A stretch of DNA of 64,000 nt from Trifolium pratense (GCF_020283565.1 NC_060064.1:4610001-4674000), one strand, 5' to 3'. Shown: positions 23,086-35,447, counted from the stretch's first letter. Notes: generated from the sequence alone by a model not told the origin. A program made the numbers and translations.

Positions 23086-24474
23086 CTAGTTTGATCTATA
23101 ATAATGAAGTTTGAAAACTGAGTGAACCACAATCAAAAGGAAGATTGAGGAACCAATGATAGAGAGAACCAAAGCAACAGTGGTGTGACGACAATAGGCA
23201 TCAAATATATTGCACACTTTCATCCATTGGACATGTGAGTTTCCTTTCTGTCCTAACACTCCCACTGCAGCACCTGCTCCATTGGCTGAGAAGAGTAATG
23301 CCATTATGATAAGGTCTAGTACTGTTATTATTAACAGTGTTGTTTTGTTTCCATTGGTTCTTGCAATTGTTGAAATCACCATAGAAATTGCTGCATATGA
23401 ACATCCTATAGCGTTTGACACCAAGAAAAACCTAATATTGCATAATGAAATTGCTTTGAGATCATATTACTCAAGGAGAAAACAAATTGAGACAAATAAA
23501 TTAAGCTCATTAACTTTAGTTCATGAACTCAACCATTTGGTCTAGTGCTATTATTTTTTTAAACCATAGTACGTATATTTGCATACAAGTGAAGGGATCT
23601 GACTCGTCTAAAATAAATGATTCATTTTAAAGTGTAAAATGAGTAATATTAACCTTTAATTAATAAATCAATGTAGATAAGATAGATACATCATAAAAAA
23701 TCATGGAGTTGTTACAATCACAACTCTTGATTTTTCTCACTTTACACTTTACTTACTTTAGATGGTCTTAATCTCACAAAATAATTAAAATTCATTTAAG
23801 AAATTGATTTATTAGGACAAATATTTTTCCAATACATGTCAAATAAGAGAATAATAGTAGATGTTCCTTATCTAATTAATTTTATTGTTGATTGTTTTTT
23901 ATAAAAGGAAGAAAAAACCTTTTTAATGAAAAAACAATTAATGTTATAATTAAATCATTACATTTACCAAAAATGAAATAAAAGTTGAAAAAATAACTAA
24001 AAATAGTAAGTCTATGTTTAGTATTACGGTGGATAGACCAGAATTACAGTGATTCATCGTAATTTTTCAAAAGCTACAAAATGTAGTTTTTGTGAAATCA
24101 TGGTGTTCTAGCAGATCGTAATACTAAACATAGACTAAATGTAGATGATCTAAAAACACATCTAACATTTCAAAAAATAAATTATATATCTAGTGTTGAA
24201 AGAGCTGAGTAGAGAGGAATAGATTATAGATATGATGAGCTTACACAATAGCAGACATATATTCCCACTTAGCAGTAACTTTGAATTGCAATTCAGAATA
24301 TGAAATGATCTTAGTCTCTTTGTCAACACCAACAATAATAGTAGCAGTTAGAGTAAGCAAAAAAGCAAGAACCCTCAACAACACATCATAAACACTACTC
24401 TTCCAAATAGTTCTCATCTCCACAACCTTCACATCACTTTGAACTCCATCAACACTTCCCTTAGATTTTCCCAT
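23086..24474 (-). CDS. CASP-like protein (CASPL1-type four-TM membrane protein)
   Basis: Two exons on the minus strand, 24474-24245 and 23431-23086, with an 813-bp GT-AG intron, give 191 residues. The protein has a short hydrophilic N-terminus and four hydrophobic segments at about 31-50, 73-93, 108-126 and 161-181. Diagnostic CASP/MARVEL features are Arg34 in TM1 (DVLLRVLAFLLTLTA), Asp116 in TM3 (LLIITVLDLIIMALLFSANG) and the junction segment IVFFLVSNAIGCSYAAISM across the intron. Family knowledge: CASPs scaffold lignin-depositing membrane domains in the endodermis; CASP-like members are broader plasma-membrane proteins with diverse expression. Length is normal and the frame is intact. The intron holds a 126-bp MITE at 24010. 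Confidence 0.93.
24010..24135. mobile_element. Small PIF/Harbinger-like MITE in the CASP-like intron
   Basis: GTCTATGTTTAGTATTACG and CGTAATACTAAACATAGAC are exact inverted ends flanked by TAA on both sides (24007-24009, 24136-24138). At 126 bp it has no coding capacity. Confidence 0.78.
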
Positions 24475-26505
24475 ATAGTAAGTAAGTAAGTAAGTGCACT
24501 CTTCAAGATTTAAAAGCTTGAACTTATAACTTATAGCTTTGGTGTGTTATAACTTATAACAAGTATGTAGTATATAAATATACTATAAGATATGTATATA
24601 TAGTAGAAATTGTGAAAAGGAATGGAGGAAGTATGAGTGAATGAGAAAGGTGGGGAGGTTGGAATTGCATTCAAGGCAAATTGTACGGAATGTACATTAT
24701 AAGTTAATGTCATCCACCACACCATCTTTACTTAATTCCTCCTGTGACTTTTTTGGTCTTTCTCTGTCTCACAACGTCTCTATGGAATCAGAATAGATGA
24801 TTATAACATTTTTTTTTGGTCATGTGATGATAAATATGCATTGAAATTTAAAATGTAGTGGTGTTAATACTTCTGTTATTTTTTGGTACATTGCTGCTCA
24901 TTCACTGTAGGGTTTGAATTTAGCCTGGCCAGTCACGTTTTTACACATTGGTTGCAATGGCGAAACGCTGACTAGCGAATCAAAATTGGACAGCTCGCAT
25001 TTTAATGGACATTGTTAGTCTTCCACAATGTGACAAATTTGTTGGGCAATGAGTGTCCTTCATTGGATTGGATCAGCACATTGAGCATTGAACAATTATA
25101 CAAAGTGATTCTAACACCACATTTTTATTCAAAATCTTTAGACATTAAGGTTATGGATCCTCTCACTGATAAATGTTGTGGCAAGTGTGAGTGAGTTAAG
25201 TTCACATTGTTTAGAAAAGTGAAGATTAAACATTTTATAAGATTCATAAACCTAAAACCTTAAGGCTTTGAGTTAAAGTGTGGTGTCTAACTCACTTGTA
25301 GAGTTGTTTTTTACCCCAATGTGGATGATCCCTCGATTGACATTAAAATCTTGGTTGAGAGATGTGTCGCTCATAAAAATTAAATTATTGTTTTTCACTA
25401 AATCACATGACAATTTTTTTTCACAAATACAATTGTCTTAAATAGTGTTTAAGTTATTGTAAAAAAACAAATAGTCTTTGAGTATGTTATAGGAACACAA
25501 GTTTTATGACACAATACATACACAATTTGGTAATTCTAACAATAAATAGAGGGATATTTTTGTGTTTATCTTCTTCTATATCCCATCATTTTCTTGTTTC
25601 TCTCTCCCAACTCTTTAATCTTCATCTCTGATTTGAGCTCCAACTCTCTCACCACTACACCGTCCTTCCCACCACCATCACGCCGTACAACACCACAACC
25701 ATCTCCGGGTTTTCACAAGTCACCACCATCAAATCACAAGCTTTTAAGTTTAGTTCCTATATTATATAAAAATAAAGATGATTTTAGTCTATATAAAAAC
25801 TCGCTTTATAAAAAATATGGACTAAAATGACACATGTTTATAAAAGATATGGGCTATAAAATTTCAATTTTTTTATAAAGTATAACATAAATAATTTAAG
25901 CCACTAGATTTGATTTAGTGGTGAAGAGTCTGAGTAATACGCATAAAGCCGTAATATTTTATAAACATGGATACAAAAAACCGTTGAAAAGTGTGAAAGT
26001 ACACAAGAGTTAATTTAAAATCAGAGACCGAAAATTGCGACAAAAACTATTTGAGGATTAAAAATTGCTGAAATTTTTATAGGGTTTAAAAATAAAATTT
26101 GAAATATTTATAAGTAGCAAAAACTTATTTAACCATATTTTACAAGAACTATAAACATGTTTAATCTATTAAAATGAGTTTTTTTGTTGACAAAATAAGT
26201 TATTTAAAATTTTTAATTTTTTTATCCTATTTTTTTATTTTTTTTTGTAAATTATTTATAAGCAATTTTAGTAGTTAATTAAATTATAAATTCATCCTTC
26301 AAATTTATTCAAGAAACTTCCACATCCTCTTATTGGGCTGAGAGTACAACTCTTAAGTATTGGGCTTATCGAAAGTCTAGCCCACCGTAGAATCTTCTTC
26401 TTCGCTATGCACCAACGTTGTTCCTCTGTAAATTAGGGTTTGCAATTTATTCATTGTTGTTTGTTTCCCCAATTGCTCTGAAATTCGTTAATCAATCTTC
26501 CAACA
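24475..26505. other. Divergent upstream region of CASPL and FYV7 genes
   Basis: The two genes are transcribed away from each other, so both promoters lie here. No other gene is supported; frames at 24531, 25012 and 25594 are short and unrecognised. A 9-codon uORF (26407-26436) lies about 70 bp before the FYV7 start and may be in its leader. Confidence 0.5.
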
Positions 26506-29500
26506 ATGACGAAAAAGGACAATAAACGCAACGATAAACACGACGAGAAAAAGGAGCTAATGATTGCGAAGAAGAATAAGAAGAGAAACGTTTCGAGATT
26601 GGGTGGAAGTGGCCGTTCGCTTAATGTTTCCGCTAATGCAAAATCCAATAACAATCAATACAACCCAGCTCTCATAAGTATGCAAATTTCTCTTTTTTTT
26701 TTTTTATCTATTCAACTTATTCCCAATATTTTTAGCATCTTTCATATTTTTCATATACTAAAGGATTTGAGTTATAATTTATGAAATTTGTTACTTTATA
26801 GTGACGGAAAAGAGTAGAAAATGTAGGGTTTTGTATTAATTTACTGTTTAATTTGAGTTATTAGTTCTTACAAACTTAGGTTTGGGAGGTGCAAACTGCA
26901 ATCCAAAATTCAATTAGTGATGAGTGGTTATGAATGCAATTGAATGCTTAGGGTAGTAATAGTACACTACATTATGTTGATTATTTTTGTTTAGTGTGAG
27001 AGTTAATGAAGAAATTTTCATCTTTGATGCCTAATTAGGTCCTCAATTTAGAAAGAGGAAATTGATGTTAGCTGTGCTAACTTTTGTGTTAGTTTTTCTT
27101 TGGTTTGTGGAGGTTACAATGAAATGGAATGGATGGATTGAAATTGAGCATAACAGAATAAATTATCACTCAGTTGTTTTTATATTTTTTTATGATGGAT
27201 TGGAGAAGTTTGTTTCCTTACATACTCCCAAATTTGAGCAGAAGAAAAAGATGGAATATTAGATAGAATGGAATTGAATGTATAATGTATTCCATCATAT
27301 TATATTTTTAAATATTTAAGAATGGAACATAGGCAAATTGCCTAAGGCAATGGATAACATGCACAAGTGGTATATATGGTTCATGGTGCACAGATAAGTT
27401 TAGCCTTTAGATTTACCTATCTACACAGTAATATGGTGTATTATCTATACAGTATCCCATTCCTAGGTCCTTCAAACCCGGAAAACTCATCCTTCATCAC
27501 TCTGTTCAATTTTGTGCCTTCAACCTCACCGCAAATGTGAAATTTTCTGCCATGTATAACGGCACAAAGTTAGCCCTTGCTGTAGCAGAGCCTCATTGAC
27601 AGTTGTGATGTTGGTCTTTGGACACAGATAGTACACTGCAAAATTAAAGTCCCACCAATTGTAACACACTTATCCACTTCTTCCTTTTCCCTCTAAACTT
27701 GATTTGCTACGAAACTCAGATCTGTGAAAGGGTTTCTGCAAAACGGAGATGTTCAATAACAATTTCAATTCTCAAAAAGTCTATTCAACTATCATGCTGG
27801 AGTATGAATTTCATTGGCTTACAATCTTAATCTTTGAAATACAAACAGTGGCTCAGTATGTCTATGTGGTTCCCACAATTTCCTTTTGGTTCAATGATAT
27901 AGTTCAGTTCCTTCATGTTATGTTGAAGAATTGTGCTTAGACAAAAATGCAACATATAGCTTCTTGTTTTAATCATCTAAAAATCTGGATATGAGATTAT
28001 ATTTTTTTGCAATAGAGCCCCTGATCTGAGGGAGGAGAGGCTTAGGAATGGAAGAGGAGGGAGGAAGTGAGAATGGGGAATAGATATTTGTGCGCCTTGA
28101 ATCTAAAGGCCAAAATTATTTGTGCGCCATGAACCATATATTACGTGTGCATGTTAACCGTTGCCTGGAACATAATATCACATCATTCCACTGCACCGTA
28201 TCATGTCTATTGTGAAGCTAATAAGGTTCCATATGGTTTAGCTATTTTGGGGGTGCTCTTTTGCTGATTATTTGGTTATGGAGTAGTCCCACTCCTTTGT
28301 GAGGGAGTTGTTGTTTGCTAATGTTTTAGGAGTTTCTGCTCCTAGTGTTGTTTCCGTCTAATTTTCTTTTTCTTAAGCTTTGGCCCCTTCCTTTTAAAAA
28401 TATAATAATTATAAAATCCATTGAGGCAATAAGTATAGTACTTTGGTAAAGTCTTACTGTTAGCAGATACCCTCTAGAGCTAGTTCACCTAGTTTTGTTT
28501 ATTGACTTAGTTGAATATTTTTTTATAATCAAACTGTAATTCTTTGCATTGATTTCGTCGAAATATTTGATGAATTAAAAATTCAAAAAAAAAATGGTAT
28601 TTTTGAATTATAATTTGTTCTCAGGATGCTGCATTTTCTCATTTTATGTGCTGGGATAGTAGTTTTAAGGTTTTGGAGTGTTACCCTGATTCTTAATATA
28701 TTCTATGACTTTTAATATGAACTTATGATTTGGGATGAGATTGGGGATCAACTATATCTAGCTGAAGTTCTCCTTTTTCATATTAAATATGCCAGTGCGT
28801 GCTTGTCATGGATGTTTCTTTTTTCTTTTCAGAGAAGCAAAGGGAGTTATACAAGAACGCTAAGAATGTGAATAAGTATAAGAAGATGCTAAAGCGACAA
28901 AACCTGCAGAATGATCCCTTGGTGGCCCAAAGGCATATCGAGGTTTGATATCCTATTTGCTGCTTGCCGTGAGATTACTATTACTATGTACCTATAGGGC
29001 AAGACCTACCTAATATGTCAGATGTACTGATGGATAATTCTGATTTTATTTTACTGCTGTTTATAGAATTCTACATTTATGTTGCGTCATAAAAGAGTAA
29101 TTTTGATTTTTCATGTTTTAGGAGGAGCTGATGTTGCAGCCCAAGCCTCAGAACGTTGATCTATCTGAGGTGCTTTATCTCTTAATACTGATCTATCTAG
29201 TCCATAAATTACTCTCTTGAACTATTGTTATTTTTAGCATACTATTCATTTTCCTTTCTACTTGCTGTTGCAGAATTTGAATGAAACTGAAGGTGACAAG
29301 GACAAGAATGAGAGGAGGAAGCCGAGGAAGAAGGATAGTGCTTTTAGTTTGGAAGAATTATACAAGAAGAAGCATGAAGAAAAAGAGAAAGAAAGAATGG
29401 AGAGGGAAGCAATTTTCAAGGAAAAGAAGGAACAAAGAGAAAAAGCTGAAGCTCGGAGAAAAACTTTGCGCGAACAAATGTTTAAGAAGACACGAAAAGG

Positions 29501-29573
29501 GCAGCCTGTTATGAAATATAGAATTGAACATCTTTTGGAGACTATTCAAGGCTCAGTTGGCAACAAATCCTGA
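26506..29573 (+). CDS. FYV7: rRNA-processing protein FYV7-like
   Basis: Four exons, 26506-26677, 28833-28942, 29122-29169 and 29274-29573, join in phase through GT-AG introns into 209 residues. The protein is extremely rich in Lys, Arg and Glu. It starts MTKKDNKRNDKHDEKKELMI and has a Lys-rich middle exon (KYKKMLKRQNLQNDPLVAQR). A long charged helix (HEEKEKERMEREAIFKEKKE) is followed by the hallmark C-terminus KTRKGQPVMKYRIEHLLETI. That ending defines the FYV7/TAP26 family. Family knowledge: yeast Fyv7 is a nucleolar factor needed for pre-18S rRNA processing; a nucleolar role is inferred here. A MULE sits within the 2.1-kb intron 1 without disrupting the splice sites. Confidence 0.88.
27332..28165. 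mobile_element. MULE derivative in FYV7 intron 1, 9-bp TSD
   Basis: Flanks 27323-27331 and 28166-28174 are both TGGAACATA, a perfect 9-bp duplication. The ends carry imperfect long inverted repeats: GGATAACATGCAC...ATATGGTTCATGGTGCACA on the left and the inverse of TGTGCGCCATGAACCATATA...GTGCATGTTAACC on the right. No transposase; the 63-codon internal frame at 27749 is not recognisable. Confidence 0.8.
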
Positions 29574-30053
29574 TTAGTGGAGTAGGGAAGGGCCAATTGA
29601 AGATAACCTCAACATCCCTTTTTATTTTATCAGCATGATTCTGTGTTTACACAGAGCTGAGCTGACATTCATCAGAATTCTGTTGTCAACAATGAGTTAC
29701 TGTCTTCATCAGTATCAAATATCAATGGTTGTACCAAATTTTGTACCTTAAATTATACCAGTAATCATCGTAATGGCCTAGGCAGTGTGTATAAGCCTTT
29801 TGCACTAGAAACAGTTAAGTATCGAAATAGAGAACACTTGTAGCATAAGCTTTCTTCAATTTATTCATTATATAGTTGAGTACTTGTTTTTAATGATTAT
29901 ATAAGATTTGAACTCGGTACTCCGAATTTCTATCACTCACAAACTTTATGTACCAACCATTTGTGTTAACCCCAGTTGAGTACTTGAGTCTGCATTTAGT
30001 CATGTTCTACTTTCATTTTAAATAGCATCCAAACGCAGGAAAGGTATAAATTA
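29574..30053. other. FYV7 3' UTR and spacer
   Basis: AT-rich with a probable 3' UTR for FYV7. No gene recognised. Confidence 0.5.
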
Positions 30054-30594
30054 TAGTTGCAGTAAGTTTTCTTTCACTTATCTAACATGAGAGTTTATTG
30101 TAGAAATTATACTGATATTTCCAAATCACTTTTCTTTTTTTTTGATCAAATATTTCCAAATCACTTAACAACTTGATTATGTAGGAATTTGATGAATTAG
30201 AATATAAGTGAGATATGAGATATAAATCATTCAATAATCTCCCTGTTTAGAGATGCATGAAACAATTTCCATAAAAGATTATCTTTTTCACCATATGAAC
30301 ACAAGATAAAATAAAGGGTAGGAAAACCAAAGTAATAAACATCCAATACATATTTTTATTGACCTTGAGTTTAACAGAATCATGTTAAATCACCGTGATT
30401 TTGACAAAAATTACACTTTAGAAATTCAACTTAATAACAGTGCTACCATACTTTTGTGAAGCTCGTTGTGATATCAAACATACACAATTAGCCGATTCAC
30501 ATAAAATACAACGAAGTTATGATCAACTGAAATTGAAGTTGAGTTTCATAACAACTAAATATAGATTCTGATGAGAGTGGAGGAAAAAGAAAGG

Positions 30595-30723
30595 TCAAGG
30601 GTAACGACACACCATAACTCTTCTCCTCTGAGGTTGAGGTGAACATATGAGCATAAGAGTGAGAGCAAGAAGTAGCACCATGAGAAGTCCTGTGAAATCA
30701 ATACAAAACTCCGTACACGCCAT
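30595..30723 (-). CDS. Small hydrophobic/basic 42-aa peptide, duplicate A
   Basis: ATG at 30723 to TGA at 30595, 43 codons, intronless. The peptide starts MACTEFCIDFTGL, has a hydrophobic core at about residues 13-27 (LLMVLLLALTLMLIC) and ends in a basic tail SPQPQRRRVMVCRYP. This fits either a signal peptide with a short mature peptide or a one-pass membrane peptide with a basic tail. A TATAAATA box lies 83 bases upstream. The same frame with the same length occurs at 33521, with four codon replacements, all before residue 21, and a tail identical at the amino-acid level despite synonymous changes. I do not recognise the family; it lacks the C-terminal signature I know for DVL/ROT peptides and the Cys pattern of NCR peptides. 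Whether it is expressed is unknown. Confidence 0.62.
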   Translation of the reverse strand: MACTEFCIDFTGLLMVLLLALTLMLICSPQPQRRRVMVCRYP

Positions 30724-30805
30724 AGCTATGTATGTGACTTATTCTCTGAGAAAATGAAACAATGGAAACTAAGTTAATGTGTGACCATAGTATTCATATG
30801 ATTTT

Positions 30806-30813
30806 TATTTATA
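30806..30813 (-). promoter_or_regulatory. TATA box of peptide gene A
   Basis: TATAAATA on the minus strand, 83 bases before the ATG; the same motif occurs at the equivalent position in duplicate B. Confidence 0.55.
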
Positions 30814-31554
30814 ATAAAACTAGTCTCTTCTAATTTCTTAATATATTGACTTCATATTGATAATCCCGTGACAATTCCAAGTATTTTTAATTATGAATTC
30901 ATGACGAAGCTTCTCAAGACAAGTTTGTTAGTTACTACTACACCAAATGTTGACTGAGTGAAAGGGGATATGGGAGTCGCTTCGGGCAAAGATTTGCCGC
31001 ATTCACGCATTTGACACATTCACGGTAGTTGGACCAAAATCGGTCCAAATATGAGATATCAGTGCATTTCTTAATTTGTAATTAAGAAAAGCTACCGAGT
31101 TAAAAATTTGAACAGTCTAATTTTGATCAAACGACCGCGAATGTGACAAATTCTTGACGGCATGTAACTGTGATCCATGAAAGGGCATGATGCAATCTGT
31201 TATGGTACAACCTTTTTATACATTTTTTTTTCCTAGTTGGTAGTTTATTTTAATGTCTTCTAATCTCAGCCATGTTTGAGAATTAATAAATTAAAGATAG
31301 CCCTCCTTTTTTTTATTTGCAATTATCAAGTCCCTCCAATTGCAAATTTGTCAAGATCATCCATCCCAACCACAAGTTTAACCTTAGTCAGTTGACTTGC
31401 TGTGCAAATTTATGGTAAACCTGTGAACGTGTAAAGCAACTTCGTGTTGTAATTCAAATATTATGGCCACTTATTTTCTTTGTTCACAATGTAATTTACT
31501 AAACATAGTTGAAAATTAAACCGGTGCTATAAATATCCAATCCATTGTAACATT

Positions 31555-31770
31555 TTAGTTTAATCTAATCGTTGCTGATATTATTCAAATCATGTTATCG
31601 TGTGTAAATTTTGAAGTAAAGTTTGTTAGAAGATGATCGAATATGATTGCTCGTGCTCTTGCTGGGACGGTCAATTTTTGGATTAGTTTTCATAGATTTA
31701 AAATTATTCTTTATGCATTGAACATTTACTAGTTAATAAAATACGTTTGTTTGATTAAAAAAAAAATAAC
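31555..31770 (+). pseudogene. LINE 3' end remnant (RNase H-like tail and poly(A))
   Basis: A plus-strand frame near 31640-31710 reads NMIARALAGTVNFWISFHRF, resembling the end of the plant LINE/RVT_3 RNase H domain (N-x-[IV]-A-h-x-L-A). It is followed about 50 bases on by a poly(A) run at 31758-31767. The upstream part is decayed. It interrupts the left copy of the segmental duplication. Confidence 0.5.
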
Positions 31771-32331
31771 ACAACAAGAAGTTGAACTTATCAAGAGAGT
31801 TAGAGAAAAAAAATATAGAGAAGTTATTACTAGGTTTCTTTTAGTGTAAGTATTTTTTTAATAGCATTTTAGTATTATTTTATATTTAAGTGAAACTGTA
31901 ATTATTCTCTCCTTGTATTATCACCAAAAAAAATAATTTCTAATTTTCTATCAATCAGTAAAAGTTTTCTCCTGTTGTCGTTTCGTGGTTTTCTCCTTTT
32001 ATATTTGTTCAGAAGTTTTTGCAAAAGTGTTCCGTTCGTGTTTTCTCATCTCTTATTTTAGCAGTGATAATTATTTTGTTACTATGGTACCGAACAAAAC
32101 CCTACTTTATGTAATCGAGACATTGAATTTAAGTGATTAATAAATTCACCTTAAAATGATTTATTTGGGAGAACCTAAGTTCGATTCTTGATGGAAACAA
32201 TTTTTTATCAAACTTTACTTATTTTACGACTGAACTCTGGATTACAGGATGCTCTTACCCTAAACCAAATAACAAATAACAAATTCAATGTCTTTCTAGA
32301 AATAGTGGATTCTACTAATCTTAACCCCTAA

Positions 32332-32932
32332 CTTACGATAAAACCAAATCAGGGTTTGATGAGAGGCTATGGGTTCAATTTGCGTAAACTACTAGTGGGT
32401 TTGATTAGGCATTATTTTAGTTGACAATTTCTTTTTGACTAAAAAGTTGATAATGACTAAAGTACTATCGGGGTAGCAATTTGGAGGTTAGGTTTCAAAA
32501 AAGAAAAATATTAATTAGAAACAAGTTGAGGCTCATAAAGTCAAGCCAAAGTCTATACCAAACTCTCACAATCACTCACAGAATAATGACTAAAAATCAA
32601 AGAAAACACCACCATCCATTTTCAAAGTTTGAACATATATCCTCCACAAAATCTAACAATTCACTTATCTAAAAATGTTATGAGTTTACTACCAAGTAAT
32701 GACTAAACAATGACTTTGGCCAGAGAACCATTTTCAATTTTGTGCATTAAGACCGAGTGAGGATGAATCTAAAAATTTGTTTGACAGCGAGTCAAATTTA
32801 ACAAAATCATCTTGTAAATATCGCTCAAATAAATGACGAATCTAGGACCCTAGTTCAAATTTTATGATAAATTTTATTTTTACTTCATTAATAATTTTTA
32901 TAACACATGCGTGCCTCGCACATGTATAATGT
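32332..32932. other. Spacer between the two duplication copies
   Basis: AT-rich. The 63-codon frame at 32481 is not recognisable. No gene supported. Confidence 0.5.
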
Positions 32933-33520
32933 TAGTTGCATGTAAGTTTTCTTTCACGAATCTCACGAGTTTATTATAGAATTTTCACTGGTATTTCCAA
33001 ATCACTTTTCTGAAGTAGGATATAAGTGAGATATGAGATATAAATCATCCAATAATCATTATTGGCTTGAAAGAGAACTTGCTTTGTAGCTAAACTCATT
33101 CTTTTTTTTTTTGGTACAACTCATTCTTATTGATACCATGTTAACTTAGTTTGCAAGTAAATCTCTCATTGTTTAGAGATGCATGAAACAATTTCCATAA
33201 AAGATTATTTGCTTTTCACCATATGATATGAACACAACAAGATAAACTAAAGGATAGGAAAACCAAAGTAAAAACATCCAATCCATATTTTGTTTGAGGT
33301 TAATAAAATTACGTTAAATCACAGTGGTTTTGACAAAAAGTATACTTTAGAAATTCAAAATAATAACAATATTACCGTAATTTGGTGAAGCTCGTTGTAA
33401 TATCAATCATACACTAGCCGATTAACATAAAATACAACAAAATTAAGATCAACTGAAAATGAAGTTGAGTTTCATAGCTACAAAATATAGATTATGACTA
33501 GAGTGGAGGAAAAAAACAGG

Positions 33521-33649
33521 TCAAGGGTAACGACACACCATAACTCTTCTTCTTTGAGGTTGAGGTGAACATATGAGCATAAGAGTGAGAACAAGAAGTA
33601 GCACCATCAGAAGACTTTTGAAATCAATACATAACTCCGTACACGCCAT
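33521..33649 (-). CDS. Small hydrophobic/basic 42-aa peptide, duplicate B
   Basis: ATG at 33649 to TGA at 33521, again exactly 43 codons. Relative to duplicate A: F6L, T11K, G12S and A20V, plus synonymous changes at L14, Q32 and R33. The C-terminal 22 codons carry only synonymous changes, which by eye suggests constraint on the tail (SPQPQRRRVMVCRYP). The hydrophobic core LLMVLLLVLTLMLIC is retained. TATAAATA lies at 33744-33737, 88 bases upstream, as in duplicate A. Product and role unknown; a secreted or membrane micropeptide is the simplest reading. Confidence 0.62.
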   Translation of the reverse strand: MACTELCIDFKSLLMVLLLVLTLMLICSPQPQRRRVMVCRYP

Positions 33650-33736
33650 AGCTATGTATGTGATTTATTCTCTGAGAAAATGAAACAAATATTGGCAAAC
33701 TAAGTTAATGGGTGGCCATAGTATTCATATGATTTT

Positions 33737-33744
33737 TATTTATA
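33737..33744 (-). promoter_or_regulatory. TATA box of peptide gene B
   Basis: TATAAATA on the minus strand, conserved in position with the copy at 30806-30813. Confidence 0.55.
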
Positions 33745-34526
33745 ATAAAACTAGTCTCTTCTTATTTACTAATATATATTGACTTCATATTAATAATGCC
33801 AAAAAAATTAATTATGAATTTATGACGAAGTTTCTCAAGGCAGGAACTTTCAAGGTTGTGATTACTACACCAAATGTTGACTGAGTGAAAGCGGGAAATT
33901 GGAGTAATTACGGTTAAAGATTTGTCGCATTTGTATTTGATATATGGATCAAATTAACGTGTGTCATAGGGACACATGCTAAGTATCTGCTACATGATTT
34001 GGTTTTATGTTGAATTACTATATGCTACATGATTTGTGTTTGTTAAACTTTCGTGTTATTTTTTGTTATGAGTTGTTAAAAAATATTGCTTGCTTAAAAA
34101 AATGATAATCATGTAATAAATTTATGGTAAAAAAATTTGTTGGCAGGTGCATCAACCCGTCATTAAATAGAGCAGATATAATTTCTGAACTCGGATATTT
34201 AAGTTGACTCATCCACCCCATTTTTAGACGGATTTAAATAGGACGAACCGTCCGTTTTACCAACTATGAATTCCAACCACAAGTAGTTTAACCTTTAGTC
34301 GATTGCTTGCTGTGCAAAATTATGGTAAGCTCTACCTTATGAATTACAACCACAAGTCACAAGGTTAACCTTGACTTGCTGACCAAAATTATGGTAAACC
34401 CTACCTTTTATAAATTGGAACTTTGATTATTTTACTTCCATTTACATAGTACTTACCAACCAAATAACAAATTCAATGTGTTTCTAGAAATAGTGGATTC
34501 TATTAATTTAACCCTATAAAAAAATA

Positions 34527-34715
34527 GTGGACCGGGAAATTATAGTAAGCATTATTAATAGGTATGATCATGAAAATGTCTCTAGAGTATCATCAAGAAA
34601 ATTCAGTCTCTTGAACTTAAATTGGAGTGTTAAAATTTGTTATATTTACCGAGAAGCTAACACATGTGCGGATATGCTCGCTAATATGGGATGTGTCACA
34701 ATCATGAAACATTGA
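34527..34715 (+). pseudogene. LINE/RVT_3 RNase H-domain fragment
   Basis: A 62-codon frame contains NLNWSVKICYIYREANTCAD followed by MLANMGC. The pattern W-x4-[IV]-x-[HY]-[IV]-x-R-E-x-N-x-x-A-D-x-L-A is the C-terminal part of the plant non-LTR (RVT_3) RNase H domain. Nothing else of a reverse transcriptase is near, so this is a relic. Confidence 0.7.
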
Positions 34716-34927
34716 TCTACCATCAACCGCCTACTAATTTGACCAAGGCCGGTCCCAACTAATTGGAGGCCCGGGACAAATAATAAAAATGGACCCTTCA
34801 TAAAAATATACAAAATAACAAATCGGTTTATCCGTAGGCAATTTAGAACCAATTTATCGGTTACTTTTGCTATTGGGCCCATAGTCACTTGGTTTGAACT
34901 TCGCTTTATTACCTAATACGAGTTTGA

Positions 34928-35230
34928 GAATTTTTTTTTTCTACCACAGTAATCTTCACTTTACCCCAATATTTTTCTAAAAATACCGGTACACTTTTTT
35001 CAAGTGTACCGGTGAAGAAATCGAACCGGCACACTTCGAAAAAGTGTACCGGTATGTAAAATTACACTTACTTTTCCTAAAACTCCAAACTCACACCGGT
35101 ACACTTTTTTTGACTAGGGTAAATAATGATTTTTTTTTCAGTTTTACATTATATATGAGGGTATATTTGTCATTTCAAATATGATTGTTGGGGTAAAGTG
35201 AAGATTGTTGGGGTAGAAAAAAAAAATTTC
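34928..35230. mobile_element. MITE, 303 bp, 9-bp TSD, with ACCGGTACACTTTTT repeats
   Basis: Flanks 34919-34927 and 35231-35239 are both CGAGTTTGA. The ends are inverted: a GAA(T)n CTACC start, then ATCTTCACTTTACCCCAA, and the complement on the right. Inside are repeated and inverted ACCGGTACAC motifs near 34985, 35005, 35041 and 35096 that can form hairpins. The 9-bp duplication points to a MULE-type element. Confidence 0.8.
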
Positions 35231-35447
35231 CGAGTTTGAATACGCCGTACCCAACCTTTGAAGTATTGGATAATTGAGAGTATACAAAATATAATTCATT
35301 CATATAAATTATCTTCAAATATTAAAAGAAAGTTTGGTATGTATGATGATTTTCAAGGAATTACTAATACCAATTTAATTAAGAATTTAACATTTATTCT
35401 TAGAAAAATCAATTTATCAATTATTATAAAATAACAATAACAATAAA

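Larger units (their letters stand above)
30054..34516. repeat. Tandem segmental duplication (30054-32331 and 32933-34516)
   Basis: Blocks recur in the same order in both halves: 30054/32933 (TAGTTGCA...TAAGTTTTCTTTCAC), the peptide genes at 30595/33521, CACCAAATGTTGACTGAGTG at about 30941/33869, AACCACAAG...GACTTGCTG at about 31370/34275, and TTCTAGAAATAGTGGATTCT at about 32293/34481. The left copy is longer, carrying a LINE remnant near 31.6 kb. Spacer sequence has many indels whereas the peptide coding region has none. Confidence 0.8.
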
